This document shows positions 25,635-35,500 of a stretch of DNA of 64,000 nt, one piece after another. The notes below the pieces were generated by a model that was given only the letters and a program-made list of their open reading frames with translations, searched no databases and was not told where the DNA came from. How positions within the stretch are numbered: position 1 is the first letter of the stretch; the number at the start of each line of letters is the position of its first letter. The stretch comes from Subsaxibacter sp. CAU 1640 (lineage in GTDB: Bacteria > Bacteroidota > Bacteroidia > Flavobacteriales > Flavobacteriaceae). The translations under genes and the position numbers were made by a program. Where the stretch lies: contig NZ_JALNMI010000002.1 of assembly GCF_023156585.1 (NCBI RefSeq), forward strand, positions 290,479 through 354,478. The letters run 5' to 3'.

Positions 25635-26678
25635 TTAATCGAATCTATCGATATTCATTTCGCTATCAATAGAAATACCATATTCTAAATATTCGAATAG
25701 CTGTTTTGCAGCATATGGGGCAATCATTACGCCTCTTGTTCCCAGACCGTTTAAAATAGCCATATTTTTATGGATGGGATGTAAACCAACCAAGGGCCTT
25801 CTATCTTTTACGGTAGGGCGTATGCCTGCTCGCTGACCGATTACCTCAAATTCGCAATTTATGACCTGTTTTAAATTTAATAGAAGTTCATCTCGAGCTT
25901 CTACAGTTGTGTCGTGGGTCTTATCTTTCCAATTATAGGTTGCACCTACTGAATACCAATCGTTACCTTCTGGCACAATAAATATTGAAGACTTTAAAAT
26001 AAAATCAATCTTCAGTTCTGGGGCGTATATGGTAAGTACTTCGCCTTTTGCAACATTCAATGGCAAATAATTGAAGTAAGGATTTTTCACCATCCCAAAA
26101 CCTTCCGCAAAGACTATATATTTGGATTTCAAATCATTGTAGACATACTCGTCCTCTTTTAAAATCAAATTACTGTAGTCAAAGCTTTCGAGGCGATATG
26201 TTCCTATGTTTTTTAGAAATTCTTTATAATGCTTTAACAACAAAGCAGTATCAATTCGACCAGAATTATTCACTTTGCCAAATCCAAATGCTGCATCAAT
26301 ATAAGGGTTACTATTCTTGATAAGTTCCGGAGACAGATAATCCTCCAATATTCGTTTATCTGCAGCGATAAACCATTCATTTTGCTCTTCTACAGATGTA
26401 AACCGTCTATAGACTGGCATTTCATAATTCAATTTGATGTTCAATTTTTCCTCCAATCTTTTATAAAATGGAAGAGCAATTGACAACTGTTCTTTGGATC
26501 TCCATACATTGGTAAATCTTTTTAGAACAACAGGATTATATAAACCTGCAGCGACTATAGATGAAAGTTGAGAATGGTCGTCAAAAACCATAAACGATTT
26601 ATTGTGGCCTATCAATTGTTCACAATAGGCCACTCCAGCCAAACCACAACCAACAATGATATAATCAACTTCTTTCAT
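25635..26678 (-). CDS. FAD-dependent oxidoreductase (DAO family)
   Basis: The 347-residue protein has an N-terminal dinucleotide-binding fold (YIIVGCGLAGVAYCE) followed by an FAD family core. Near the C-terminus come GQRAGIRPTVKDRRPLVG and a GLGTRGVMIAPYAA segment, as in the D-amino-acid/glycine-oxidase (DAO) group. The start is ATG at 26676-26678. It lies downstream of the gldKLMN operon on the same strand but beyond a strong terminator, so it is probably a separate transcript. The substrate is unknown. Confidence 0.85.
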   Translation of the reverse strand: MKEVDYIIVGCGLAGVAYCEQLIGHNKSFMVFDDHSQLSSIVAAGLYNPVVLKRFTNVWRSKEQLSIALPFYKRLEEKLNIKLNYEMPVYRRFTSVEEQNEWFIAADKRILEDYLSPELIKNSNPYIDAAFGFGKVNNSGRIDTALLLKHYKEFLKNIGTYRLESFDYSNLILKEDEYVYNDLKSKYIVFAEGFGMVKNPYFNYLPLNVAKGEVLTIYAPELKIDFILKSSIFIVPEGNDWYSVGATYNWKDKTHDTTVEARDELLLNLKQVINCEFEVIGQRAGIRPTVKDRRPLVGLHPIHKNMAILNGLGTRGVMIAPYAAKQLFEYLEYGISIDSEMNIDRFD

Positions 26679-26699
26679 CAAAGCAAAAATATGATAATA

Positions 26700-26732
26700 A
26701 AAAAACGCTCACCTAAAAAGTGAGCGTTTTTT
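26700..26732 (-). terminator. Terminator after gldN
   Basis: A stem of aaaaacgctcac / gtgagcgttttt with a 7-base loop and a T-run on the minus strand lies about 22 bases after the gldN stop and closes the T9SS operon. Confidence 0.85.
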
Positions 26733-26753
26733 ATATTTATCGTTAGGCAATCT

Positions 26754-27653
26754 TTAATAGGCCCACATATCTTGTTCAAAATCTCGAATTTTGTCCTTAA
26801 TTCTATCAGATTCCAATAATTGCATCAACGCATTATCTGCCACATAATCCTTAACTTCTCTATCACCATAAACGTTTTCTTCTTTATACATGTATCCATT
26901 AAAACGTCTAGAATTTAATAAATGGTCAAAAGATAACGGCATAGAACTGTTTTTGTTGTTGAATGCTTTTGCTTCATGAAGAACTTGTCTCACTTCTGGA
27001 TAAAAAACCCAGAACAATGCAATTGGTTCTTTATTAGCTTCATCTTCAGAATCAATGAAGTTAACATCTGGAGCTGCAGGTGCAAGACCAAGAATACGAT
27101 ATTTCAACTCACCTTGACGCTTGTCAAAATACCAAAGTCCTTTAATCAAATAAGCACTGATATCATAAGATTGGATATCTCTCTTTGTGATATATTCAGG
27201 ATCTACCTTACCTTCTGCATTATATTGCTGGTAACCAATATCCAATGTATCTACCTTATGTAAGGCTGATTCAATATCCTTTAAAGTACGTTTCGCCGTA
27301 AAATACGAATCATCATAGAGATTTTCTATAGTTCCGTCTTCAATGTTTTTTAACAAAACATCATAAAGAGAACGTCTATTTTTACCTATGTTGTTTGTAT
27401 CAACAGGAAAGTAAAGAGGAAAATTGACTCGCTCATCCAACACGACTTTTTCCCAAGTCATTTTTGAGAACAGGATATCCCTATCATCAACATAGCCATA
27501 CTCTAAAGGCTTATCGTTATCCATAGCCAATTGGGCTTCAGATTTCTTGCCAATCTCTTCAGGAGTTTTTGCATTTAGCAAATTCGTTTGAGCAAACGAA
27601 CCTGAAGCTACAATAACTCCTACAACGGTTAATAAAAAACTTCTTAAATTCAT
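26754..27653 (-). CDS. gldN: T9SS ring component GldN
   Basis: The 299-residue protein has a signal peptide (cleaved near SFAQ). The mature part carries the GldN features LLNAKTPEEIG near the N-terminus and a DRDILFSKMTWEKVVLDER segment. ATG at 27653 (MNLRSF) is the better start; the longer frame adds eight residues. In Flavobacterium and Porphyromonas (PorN), GldN joins GldK in the periplasmic ring of the type IX secretion and gliding machine. It is the last gene of gldKLMN and is followed by a strong terminator. Confidence 0.93.
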   Translation of the reverse strand: MNLRSFLLTVVGVIVASGSFAQTNLLNAKTPEEIGKKSEAQLAMDNDKPLEYGYVDDRDILFSKMTWEKVVLDERVNFPLYFPVDTNNIGKNRRSLYDVLLKNIEDGTIENLYDDSYFTAKRTLKDIESALHKVDTLDIGYQQYNAEGKVDPEYITKRDIQSYDISAYLIKGLWYFDKRQGELKYRILGLAPAAPDVNFIDSEDEANKEPIALFWVFYPEVRQVLHEAKAFNNKNSSMPLSFDHLLNSRRFNGYMYKEENVYGDREVKDYVADNALMQLLESDRIKDKIRDFEQDMWAY

Positions 27654-27725
27654 ATTTCTAGTTATTATTTGGGACACTTACTTTAACCTCATACTGGGCA
27701 AAAGCTTTACCTAAATTATAATTTA

Positions 27726-29273
27726 TTAGTTAGATATTTCAACAAATACTGGAGACACATTCGGTAATTTAACCGGATTGCCCACGATAGAAGCTTTAAT
27801 ATCGAAAATCTGAACACCATCACCTCTGGATGCTTTACGCAATGCATTTTTAGCTTGGTCATTCATCTTATTACCATTAACACTTACAGATGGTTGTCCA
27901 GGAACTTTTACTTTAAATGATGTTACAGTTAGATTTAAATCAAAATCAAAATCATTTAAAACAGCGCCTACAGTACCAATTTCTAAATTTTGTCTTGGTA
28001 AACTCACATTATCTTGTTGACCTGCAATAGTACCAGATGGTTTAGGAATATCCTTTATTCGAAATGTAGCCCTATCACTCACTTTAGATCCATCAGGAAG
28101 TGTTCCAGTCACATTGATCACTACTTCTCTACCTGTACCAGGTCTCATTTCATATTTACCAACACCACCAGCTTTAGACAAACCAGGAGCACTTGCAGAT
28201 ACATTATTATCAGACACACCGGCAAATGAAATAGTCATTGGGTTTACAACACCACGATATACCACATTCATCTTATCTGCAGAAATAGTTGCAGAGTTTG
28301 GTTTAGGAACTACAGCATAACTGCTTTTAACCGGTATACTAATAATTGAATCACCTTCTTTGAATTGGAATTCCCCAACAATTTCTCTTTCGCCTACAGC
28401 ACCTGCAGGGAATTTCAAGATTGTTTGACCTTGCTGCATTGCATCAGCTGGTAATTCCTTTCCATTAATTATAACTTTATTTGCTCTTAAGGTTTTGTCA
28501 TTTTTCCCAAGGATGATTCTTCCTGTAAATTCTTCTCCAGAAAAGAAAGCTGTCTTATCTGGTACGACAATTGCGTCAAAGTTTGTTAAAGAGGCCTCAA
28601 CTTTTAATTTTCCAGCCAGCATTGAAGACAGCACTTCTGATTCAGTAGTTTTCACATCGGCTTGCAATTGTGTCATTTTAGTAAGAGACGCAACCAATGG
28701 GAAACCCTTATAATGATAATCTAACCATTGTATTGTATTACCATCTCTATTCTTGACCGGCTCGGTACTAAATTTAGCTTGCACATCTTTCGCAATACTT
28801 GCCATATCTGGGTTAGTATTCAAAACAGCCACTACACCATCTCTAAATTTTGCTATCTGATCCATAAACTCTTGACCTTCTGGCTTAAGTTTATCACCAA
28901 TGAAGAAATGGTTATCAAGAAAGTCGCCTTTATCCATTACCTCATAATCTTTAGGATCTTCTAATTTGGCCGTCATTTGACTTTTCAAATTAGCAAGATA
29001 ACTATTGAAATCATTAGCTAAAACCGAAATTTGATCAGCTTGAGCCTTTAAGGGTTGGTATTTCGCAGGTTGCTCTTCAACTTTTTCGGCCAAACCAGCC
29101 ATAAAAGCTTCATTTCTAGCTGTTGCTGCTTCGTTCGATTCAGTCAACTTTTCGTTCATTAATCCAAATGCTGAAAGCACTTCTTTTGACATATTCAATG
29201 CTAGCATCGCAATGAAGATCAAATACATCAAGTTAATCATTTTCTGCCTTGCAGATAGTTTTCCACTTGCCAT
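27726..29273 (-). CDS. gldM: T9SS motor component GldM
   Basis: The 515-residue protein has one N-terminal membrane helix (about residues 15-33, MINLMYLIFIAMLALNMSKE) and a long periplasmic part. The periplasmic part is built of a helical bundle and then several immunoglobulin-like beta-domains, the GldM/PorM layout. GldM forms with GldL the proton-driven inner-membrane motor that powers secretion and gliding. It sits 72 bases upstream of gldN and 50 bases downstream of gldL. Confidence 0.96.
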   Translation of the reverse strand: MASGKLSARQKMINLMYLIFIAMLALNMSKEVLSAFGLMNEKLTESNEAATARNEAFMAGLAEKVEEQPAKYQPLKAQADQISVLANDFNSYLANLKSQMTAKLEDPKDYEVMDKGDFLDNHFFIGDKLKPEGQEFMDQIAKFRDGVVAVLNTNPDMASIAKDVQAKFSTEPVKNRDGNTIQWLDYHYKGFPLVASLTKMTQLQADVKTTESEVLSSMLAGKLKVEASLTNFDAIVVPDKTAFFSGEEFTGRIILGKNDKTLRANKVIINGKELPADAMQQGQTILKFPAGAVGEREIVGEFQFKEGDSIISIPVKSSYAVVPKPNSATISADKMNVVYRGVVNPMTISFAGVSDNNVSASAPGLSKAGGVGKYEMRPGTGREVVINVTGTLPDGSKVSDRATFRIKDIPKPSGTIAGQQDNVSLPRQNLEIGTVGAVLNDFDFDLNLTVTSFKVKVPGQPSVSVNGNKMNDQAKNALRKASRGDGVQIFDIKASIVGNPVKLPNVSPVFVEISN

Positions 29274-29323
29274 TTATAATCAGTTTAAGTTTTGTTAATC
29301 AATAAATTGTTAAATTACTAATA

Positions 29324-29971
29324 CTAATTATTTCTGTTCATTGCAGAAAGCATTCCACCGTAAACACCATTCAGTGATGACAGGTTAGAAGCTAATGATT
29401 GCATTTGTTCTTTTAATTTTTGAGCGTTTTCTACTGCTTCTTCGTTGATCGATGCTTGACGACTTGCAGCTTCCATCTGCACTTTGTAAAGACTGTTCAG
29501 AGATTCCATTTGAGCAGCAGCCAATGACATTTCTTCTCCATATTTCTTTGTAGCAGCTATTGAATCTACAGTTGGGCTGATACCTTTAGCAGCTCCTTCG
29601 AAATTCTTGATGCTGTTTCCTAAACTTGCCATCAATTCTCCATCTATTTTGGCCTCTTTCAACAATTCGTCCAATTTTTTAGATAAAAGACCTTCAGCAT
29701 CTTTAGGTTGCTCTTTCTTTTTGTCAGCGCTCTTGCCTCCAGCCAATTCAGGGTAAACCAATGACCAGTCTAAATCATCATCTACTGGTTCGAATGCAGA
29801 AATTGCAAAGATAATTGCTTCTGTGATTAGACCTATTGCCAACATTACGTTACCTGTCAAAGGTCCTATTTCGAAGTGAATGATTTTAAAAAGTGCACCT
29901 ATAATTACTACTGATGCTCCTAGTCCGTAAGCCATGTTCATAAACCTCTTACTTGCTCTTGATTGTGCCAT
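29324..29971 (-). CDS. gldL: T9SS motor component GldL
   Basis: The 215-residue protein has two N-terminal membrane helices (about 11-33 and 37-59) with a Glu in the second (LITEAIIFAISAFEP), then a cytoplasmic helical tail with heptad-like repeats. Family knowledge assigns this Glu to proton use in GldL. The rest of the tail is acidic and coiled-coil-like. The gene lies between gldK and gldM. Confidence 0.95.
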   Translation of the reverse strand: MAQSRASKRFMNMAYGLGASVVIIGALFKIIHFEIGPLTGNVMLAIGLITEAIIFAISAFEPVDDDLDWSLVYPELAGGKSADKKKEQPKDAEGLLSKKLDELLKEAKIDGELMASLGNSIKNFEGAAKGISPTVDSIAATKKYGEEMSLAAAQMESLNSLYKVQMEAASRQASINEEAVENAQKLKEQMQSLASNLSSLNGVYGGMLSAMNRNN

Positions 29972-30062
29972 GATTTTTGTTGTTTTTAGTTAAGTTAAAT
30001 ACTTAAGTAGATTAATATTAATTTTAGTTTGTTGTTGTTTATTGATTTTTGTAATGTACAAA

Positions 30063-31433
30063 TTAGTTTGTCCCGTTACCTGCATTTGCAGTTACATCTG
30101 TTCCCATGTAGTCTTGAACCGTTCTGAAACCAATGTAACTTCTTGCAGAATCAGCATATTCATAATCTCTTGAACTCACTTGCAAGAAATAAGCAACATC
30201 TTTCCAAGAACCTCCACGAACAACTTTGCGCTGGTTATCCGCATCATTCACATTAGGATTGATTGTTGACATATACTCATATGATCCTGGATCGTAAGAA
30301 CCATTTACCCATTCTGATACATTACCCGCCATGTTATAAAGATTAAAATCGTTTGGATCGTAAGATTTTGCTTCTACAGTATATAAAGCCTGGTCAGCAG
30401 CATAGTCACCACGCAATGGTTTAAAGTTTGCCATGAAACAACCTCTATCATTTTTAGCATATGGTCCACCCCAAGGATAAGTAGCACCTTGAAGACCACC
30501 TCTAGCTGCATACTCCCATTCCGCTTCAGATGGTAATCTAAATCTGTTTACAGGTTGTGCTCCTTTTTTCTTTTGATAAGCATTTTTCTTCAACGTTCTC
30601 CATTGACAGAATGCATTCGCTTGTTTCCAAGACACACCGACTACAGGATATTCTCCGTAAGCTGCATGCCAGAAATAATCATTGTGCATAGGCTCATTAT
30701 AAGAATAAGCAAAGTCCCTAATCCAAGCTGTGGTATCGGGATATACTTCCACTTCTTCTTGAACAATAAATTCAGAACGTTTTCTGTTTTTGTTTTTTGC
30801 AGCTTTGGCGATGTCCATATACGTATATTGGAATTTGAATTTTCTAACATCCCAAGTACGTTGGCCGTTATAAGATTCTTCCAATGGTAAATACATAGTA
30901 TCCATAACTTCCGCATAATATTCGTCTGGATAGTCTGAAGTGTCAAAAATCAAATCAACGTCATGATTTAACTTTCTCCCTTCATATCCAGTCGGTCCTA
31001 AACCACTATAATTATCATACATGTATTTTTCATAAACAGTCATGTTTTCAGGATCTGCATCTTTAAATGCAAATTCACCAATACCACCAGAACCAGGAGT
31101 TTGTCCTACTTCGTCTGCCAAAATAGCCAATTTAGTTCTTAATATTGAATCACGAACCCAATACACAAATTCTCGATACTCATTATTGGTAATTTCAGTC
31201 TCGTCCATGTAAAAGGCACTTACAGTAGCAGTTTTGGTTGGTGCATCTTGAACACCAGCGATGTCATCATCCGACTTACCCATGATAAAGGCCCCACCAG
31301 GAACCAATGTCATACCATAAGGTTTTTCCGGATGCCATTTCTTTCCTTTAACTCCAACTAGTTCTCCTCTGTCTCCAGATCCACAACTAGCCAATAGAGC
31401 TAAAACAGCGGTTAATAAAGCAAACTTCTTCAT
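30063..31433 (-). CDS. gldK: T9SS ring lipoprotein GldK
   Basis: The 456-residue protein has a lipobox (LLASCGSGDR) and a formylglycine-generating-enzyme-like sulfatase-modifying domain (VPGGAFIMGKSDDD, RLPSEAEWEYAARGG, YNMAGNVSEWVNG, KVVRGGSWKD). This is the known GldK/PorK composition. It is anchored to the outer membrane and builds the periplasmic ring with GldN. ATG 31433 is given, but 31439 (two residues longer) is equally possible. A putative promoter lies 60-90 bases upstream. Confidence 0.96.
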   Translation of the reverse strand: MKKFALLTAVLALLASCGSGDRGELVGVKGKKWHPEKPYGMTLVPGGAFIMGKSDDDIAGVQDAPTKTATVSAFYMDETEITNNEYREFVYWVRDSILRTKLAILADEVGQTPGSGGIGEFAFKDADPENMTVYEKYMYDNYSGLGPTGYEGRKLNHDVDLIFDTSDYPDEYYAEVMDTMYLPLEESYNGQRTWDVRKFKFQYTYMDIAKAAKNKNRKRSEFIVQEEVEVYPDTTAWIRDFAYSYNEPMHNDYFWHAAYGEYPVVGVSWKQANAFCQWRTLKKNAYQKKKGAQPVNRFRLPSEAEWEYAARGGLQGATYPWGGPYAKNDRGCFMANFKPLRGDYAADQALYTVEAKSYDPNDFNLYNMAGNVSEWVNGSYDPGSYEYMSTINPNVNDADNQRKVVRGGSWKDVAYFLQVSSRDYEYADSARSYIGFRTVQDYMGTDVTANAGNGTN

Positions 31434-31495
31434 ATTCATATAAACTCGAGGTTAAAATATTAGTTTTAAATTTGGTCTTAAAAAATTTGAGGTGG

Positions 31496-31526
31496 TAAAC
31501 ATATCTATATATTTTCAAATAAACAA
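31496..31526 (-). promoter_or_regulatory. Putative promoter of the gldKLMN operon
   Basis: On the minus strand TTG (31524-31526) and TATGTTTA (31496-31503) are separated by 20 bases, a near match to TTTG-N19-20-TAnnTTTG. The last base of the -7 box is A instead of G. It is 63 bases upstream of gldK. Confidence 0.35.
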
Positions 31527-31612
31527 TTTTTTTTTAATTTTTTTTACACTTTATCCTAAAAATATGCATTTCATCGACTAAAGAAATGTTAAACTATTTA
31601 TTACAAATGTAA

Positions 31613-32779
31613 TTAAAAACTGTTCTTTTTATATGCTTTATACCATCTTTCTGGTATTTTACCGTGACTTGCTTCAACGTAATCCTCATACATGCATGGT
31701 AATAACGTATGTTTTTTTAATTTATTATTAACATTTGGTAAAAAAGGAATCTCAATCCACCAGCGGCCTGTTTTAACACTTTTATAGAAAATCAGCTCTT
31801 CATCTTCCACCAACACATTATATTTCTGATAGTTTGAATCAACTTTGAAATCATCATCCTTTATTCTACAATTTACGCCTTCGATGAAATACCAAACTAT
31901 TTGGGCAACGAGCATTGCCGTTACACTATCATCTTTAGATGCCCGATACTCGTAAACGCCAAATGACGATACTTTATTGCTAATACCAGCATACCTAGCA
32001 ATGGCACAAATTTCTTTTCCATCAAATCCATTAGGCGAATGCTTCTGTTTTGATGACACTTCAGAAGCTCTTACACATTTCAAATCCATACTCACTATAT
32101 GTGCATCTCGCATAACTGGTTCTACTAAATGTATGGATTTTGAGATTTCGCCTAAACGATATGCTTCAAAATAAAGCTTCTCCATCAAATCAATTTCTTC
32201 TTGCGAATTGAAATACGTTTGATAACCGATTGTAGAATAATTGAAAAGATTATATGGTTTCTCTAAAATGATCTTACCAAGGTAGCTGTTGTTCTTTATT
32301 TCTTGATTTGAATCTCCTAAATCAAAATTAGAATCGACATTCACAATGTTGACCATAGGAGCAAACGTATCATACGCTCTATAATTGGGATAAGTCAAAT
32401 CCTGGCTTCCACCTAATATTATAGGAATAATTTTCTTTTCCAGCAAAACGGACAAAGTAGTCCTTAATGCAAAATAGGTATCCTCGACCGTTTCGCCTTT
32501 GAGAATGTCACCCAAATCAGCAATCTGTGTATCCCAATTGCCTGGAAACAATCCATATAAGGAAACCCTTAATGTGTCAAAGCTAAAATCCTCTCCTATA
32601 TAATTGACGTCATTCCTGTTTTCTAAAACACCAAGAATTGCAATCTTTACACCATCTAAATCTGGAACACCCAATTGTTTGGAATGAATTCTTACTTTCC
32701 TTCCTAGTGCTTGTTCCGATAAGAGTTCGTTATGAGCCAAGACGGCATCAGAAACAGGCGAAAGAAAATTAAAGTTCAT
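31613..32779 (-). CDS. Arginase/formimidoylglutamase-fold protein lacking metal ligands
   Basis: The 388-residue protein has the arginase/agmatinase/formimidoylglutamase fold, but its metal-site motifs are altered. The motif GG[DG]H has become GGSQD (Gln126). The motif DAHxD has become DSNFD (Asp149, Asn151, Asp153). SxDxD has become SMDLK (Asp232, Lys234). Three of the six usual manganese ligands are therefore replaced, and hydrolase activity is doubtful. It lies 173 bases upstream of gldK and 70 bases downstream of topA, all on one strand. I recall the same order in other Flavobacteriaceae, which I could not check. Confidence 0.85.
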   Translation of the reverse strand: MNFNFLSPVSDAVLAHNELLSEQALGRKVRIHSKQLGVPDLDGVKIAILGVLENRNDVNYIGEDFSFDTLRVSLYGLFPGNWDTQIADLGDILKGETVEDTYFALRTTLSVLLEKKIIPIILGGSQDLTYPNYRAYDTFAPMVNIVNVDSNFDLGDSNQEIKNNSYLGKIILEKPYNLFNYSTIGYQTYFNSQEEIDLMEKLYFEAYRLGEISKSIHLVEPVMRDAHIVSMDLKCVRASEVSSKQKHSPNGFDGKEICAIARYAGISNKVSSFGVYEYRASKDDSVTAMLVAQIVWYFIEGVNCRIKDDDFKVDSNYQKYNVLVEDEELIFYKSVKTGRWWIEIPFLPNVNNKLKKHTLLPCMYEDYVEASHGKIPERWYKAYKKNSF

Positions 32780-32834
32780 ATTTAAATGTTGCGTCGTTTA
32801 GCCTAGAAAGGTTTTATGTGGTTTTTAATTTTCC

Positions 32835-32842
32835 CAAATGTA
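32835..32842 (-). promoter_or_regulatory. Putative promoter -7 box of the arginase-fold gene
   Basis: The minus strand reads TACATTTG, a perfect TAnnTTTG, 56 bases upstream of the start at 32779 and 8 bases after the topA stop. No clear -33 TTTG is seen at the usual distance. Confidence 0.4.
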
Positions 32843-32849
32843 ATCAAAA

Positions 32850-35348
32850 CTATTTTTTTGAAGTTTTTTTCTTAGTAACTTTTCTAGTTGTTGATTTCTT
32901 TTTTGGTGTTTTGCTTGCGATGAGTTCCGCAGCATCTTTTAAAGTCATTTTTGAAACGTCGACAGATTTGTCCAATTCTATCTTCACCTTTCCTTTGGTA
33001 ACTGTGTGTCTTCCCCATCTTGCCTTTTCTACTTTGATACCTTCTTCTTCCCAATGATGAATCAACTTGTCTTTCTCCTTTTGGATTTTATCTTCAATCA
33101 ATTCTTCTATATCCTTATCAGATAAATTATCCCAGTCATATTTTTTGCTGACATTAATGAAAGTATTGTTCCATTTGATGAATGGACCAAAACGACCTTT
33201 ACCTTTTACAACTGGAAGATTTTTATACATATATATAGGAGCATCGGCTTTTTGCTTTTGTTTGATAAGCTCGATCGCTTCATCTAGGTCAACACTCATA
33301 GGGTCTGTGCCATTGGGCAATGATACAAATGAATCTCCGAACTTCACATAAGGTCCAAAACGACCGTTATTGACTTCGACTGATTGACCCTCATACTTTC
33401 CTAAATCTTTCGGTAGTTTGAACAAGTCTAAAGCTTCTTCGTAAGTAATGGAGTTCAACTGCTGTTCAGGCAACAAGCTTGCAAATTGAGGTTTTTCTTC
33501 TTCATCTGGAGTTCCAATTTGAACCATAGGACCAAATTTACCCAAACGCACCAAGACCGTCCTGCCTGTTTTTGGGTCGGTTCCTAAAATACGCTCTCCA
33601 GATTCACGCTCTGCATTTTCCTGTACATCTTCAACTTGAGGATGAAAATCCTTATAAAAGTTTTTCATCATCTTGGTCCAATCTTCTTTTCCTTCAGCAA
33701 TATTATCAAAATCCTCTTCCATTTTAGCCGTAAAATTATAATCTAAAATGGTCTCAAAATGATTCACCAAGAAATCGGTCACTATCATCCCAACATCTGT
33801 GGGAACAAGTTTCCCTTTATCAGAACCAACTTTTTCAGTTAATTCTTTTTCCTTTATAGTATTCGCCTTAAAAGTAAGTTTGGAATAATTACGCTCTGTG
33901 CCTTCAACATTACCCTTTTCAACATAATTACGATTTTGGATAGTTGAAATAGTTGGTGCATATGTGGATGGACGACCAATACCTAACTCTTCCAATTGCT
34001 TTACCAATGATGCTTCGGTATATCGATAAGGAGGACGCGTATAACGTTCCGTTGCAGCAATATAATTATTAAGGAGTGTTTCACTGGTTTTCATAGCAGG
34101 CAACATTCCTTCTTGTTCTGTATCTTCATCATCTGTGCCTTCCAAATACACTTTCAAGAATCCATCGAACGTAATCACTTCTCCATTAGCTGTAAATTGT
34201 TCTTTATGTGTCGAAGCACTAATCTTCACATTGGTTCGTTCCAATTCAGCCTCGCTCATTTGCGATGCAATGGCACGCTTCCAAATTAAATCATACAAAC
34301 GCGCTTGATCTCTATCGATGGTAACAGAATGTACTGAAAAATCTGTTGGTCGAATTGCCTCGTGAGCTTCCTGTGCTCCTTTTGATTTACCTTTATAATT
34401 ACGAGGTTTGCTATACTTTGAACCATAAGCTGCTTCAATTTCAGCTTTTGCTCCATTTCTGGCTTCATCCGATAAATTAACACTGTCTGTTCTCATATAA
34501 GTGATGAGACCAGCCTCATAGAGGCGTTGTGCCATCGTCATTGTTTTACTTACCGAGAAATATAATTTACGCGAAGCCTCTTGCTGCAACGTTGATGTTG
34601 TAAAAGGTGCAGCTGGTGATTTTTTCGCTGGCTTTTTTTCAAGTTCTGCAACTTTAAAGTTTGCATTTATATTAGATTCCAGAAACTTATAAGCATCCTC
34701 TTTTGAAGCGAATGACTTTCCTAATTTGGCCTTAAATGTCTGACCTGCTTCATTTGAAAATTCTGCATCAATTCTATAGGATGCTTCAGGTGTAAAATCC
34801 TGGATTTCGCGCTCTCTTTCCACAATCAATCTTACCGAAACTGATTGAACACGTCCTGCCGAGAGGCCTCCTTTGACCTTTTTCCATAAAACTGGTGACA
34901 ATTCGTAACCAACAATTCGGTCCAAAACCCGTCTGGCTTGCTGTGCATCTACCAAATGATAATCAATCGAGCGAGGGTTTGCTATCGCTTTTTGAATGGC
35001 GCTTTTGGTAATTTCGTGAAAAACGATACGTTTAGTTTTCGCTTTATCGAGCTTCAAGGTTTCTGCCAAGTGCCAAGCGATTGCCTCTCCTTCACGGTCC
35101 TCATCGCTCGCCAACCAAACAGTCTCTGCTTTGCTTGCCAAGTCTTTCAATTTCTTGACAACATCTTTTTTATCTTTGGAAACTTGATACTTGGGTTGAA
35201 AATCGCCTTCTACATCAACACCCAACTCCTTTGAAGGTAAGTCGGCAATATGCCCAAAACTGGACTCAACCTTAAACTCTTTACCAAGAAATTTCTCAAT
35301 GGTTTTTGCTTTTGCAGGTGACTCAACAATTACTAAATTCTTCGCCAT
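32850..35348 (-). CDS. topA: DNA topoisomerase I
   Basis: The 832-residue protein starts with the TOPRIM domain (LVIVESPAKAKTIEKFLG) and has the catalytic region with the active Tyr in LITYMRTDSVN. Toprim C-terminal repeats follow (FGRFGPFIKWN, FGPYVKFGD, FGPMVQIG). The tail is a Lys/Thr/Ser-rich basic stretch and not a zinc-finger set, which is common in Bacteroidota. It relaxes negative supercoils. The start is ATG 35346-35348; a TTG two codons upstream is unlikely. Confidence 0.97.
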   Translation of the reverse strand: MAKNLVIVESPAKAKTIEKFLGKEFKVESSFGHIADLPSKELGVDVEGDFQPKYQVSKDKKDVVKKLKDLASKAETVWLASDEDREGEAIAWHLAETLKLDKAKTKRIVFHEITKSAIQKAIANPRSIDYHLVDAQQARRVLDRIVGYELSPVLWKKVKGGLSAGRVQSVSVRLIVEREREIQDFTPEASYRIDAEFSNEAGQTFKAKLGKSFASKEDAYKFLESNINANFKVAELEKKPAKKSPAAPFTTSTLQQEASRKLYFSVSKTMTMAQRLYEAGLITYMRTDSVNLSDEARNGAKAEIEAAYGSKYSKPRNYKGKSKGAQEAHEAIRPTDFSVHSVTIDRDQARLYDLIWKRAIASQMSEAELERTNVKISASTHKEQFTANGEVITFDGFLKVYLEGTDDEDTEQEGMLPAMKTSETLLNNYIAATERYTRPPYRYTEASLVKQLEELGIGRPSTYAPTISTIQNRNYVEKGNVEGTERNYSKLTFKANTIKEKELTEKVGSDKGKLVPTDVGMIVTDFLVNHFETILDYNFTAKMEEDFDNIAEGKEDWTKMMKNFYKDFHPQVEDVQENAERESGERILGTDPKTGRTVLVRLGKFGPMVQIGTPDEEEKPQFASLLPEQQLNSITYEEALDLFKLPKDLGKYEGQSVEVNNGRFGPYVKFGDSFVSLPNGTDPMSVDLDEAIELIKQKQKADAPIYMYKNLPVVKGKGRFGPFIKWNNTFINVSKKYDWDNLSDKDIEELIEDKIQKEKDKLIHHWEEEGIKVEKARWGRHTVTKGKVKIELDKSVDVSKMTLKDAAELIASKTPKKKSTTRKVTKKKTSKK

Positions 35349-35367
35349 ATTCAATTTTTTATGCCTA

Positions 35368-35395
35368 CAAATGTATATGAAAAAAAAGTATTCAA
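35368..35395 (-). promoter_or_regulatory. Putative topA promoter
   Basis: On the minus strand TTG (35393-35395) and TACATTTG (35368-35375) are separated by 17 bases, a good match to the Bacteroidota promoter. The -7 box lies 20 bases before the topA ATG, giving a very short leader. Confidence 0.5.
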
Positions 35396-35452
35396 CCTAA
35401 TTTTAAATTTTTTCACTTCATACAAACGGTCATTTTAATCGATAAAAATCAT

Positions 35453-35478
35453 AAAAAAAGCCTGAAAAATTCAGGCTT
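35453..35478 (-). terminator. Terminator after the LVIVD lipoprotein gene
   Basis: A 9-bp stem (aagcctgaa / ttcaggctt, 3-base loop) with a strong T-run on the minus strand, 23 bases after the stop of the gene at 35501-36727. Confidence 0.85.
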
Positions 35479-35500
35479 ACATTTATATATTTAATTGCTT

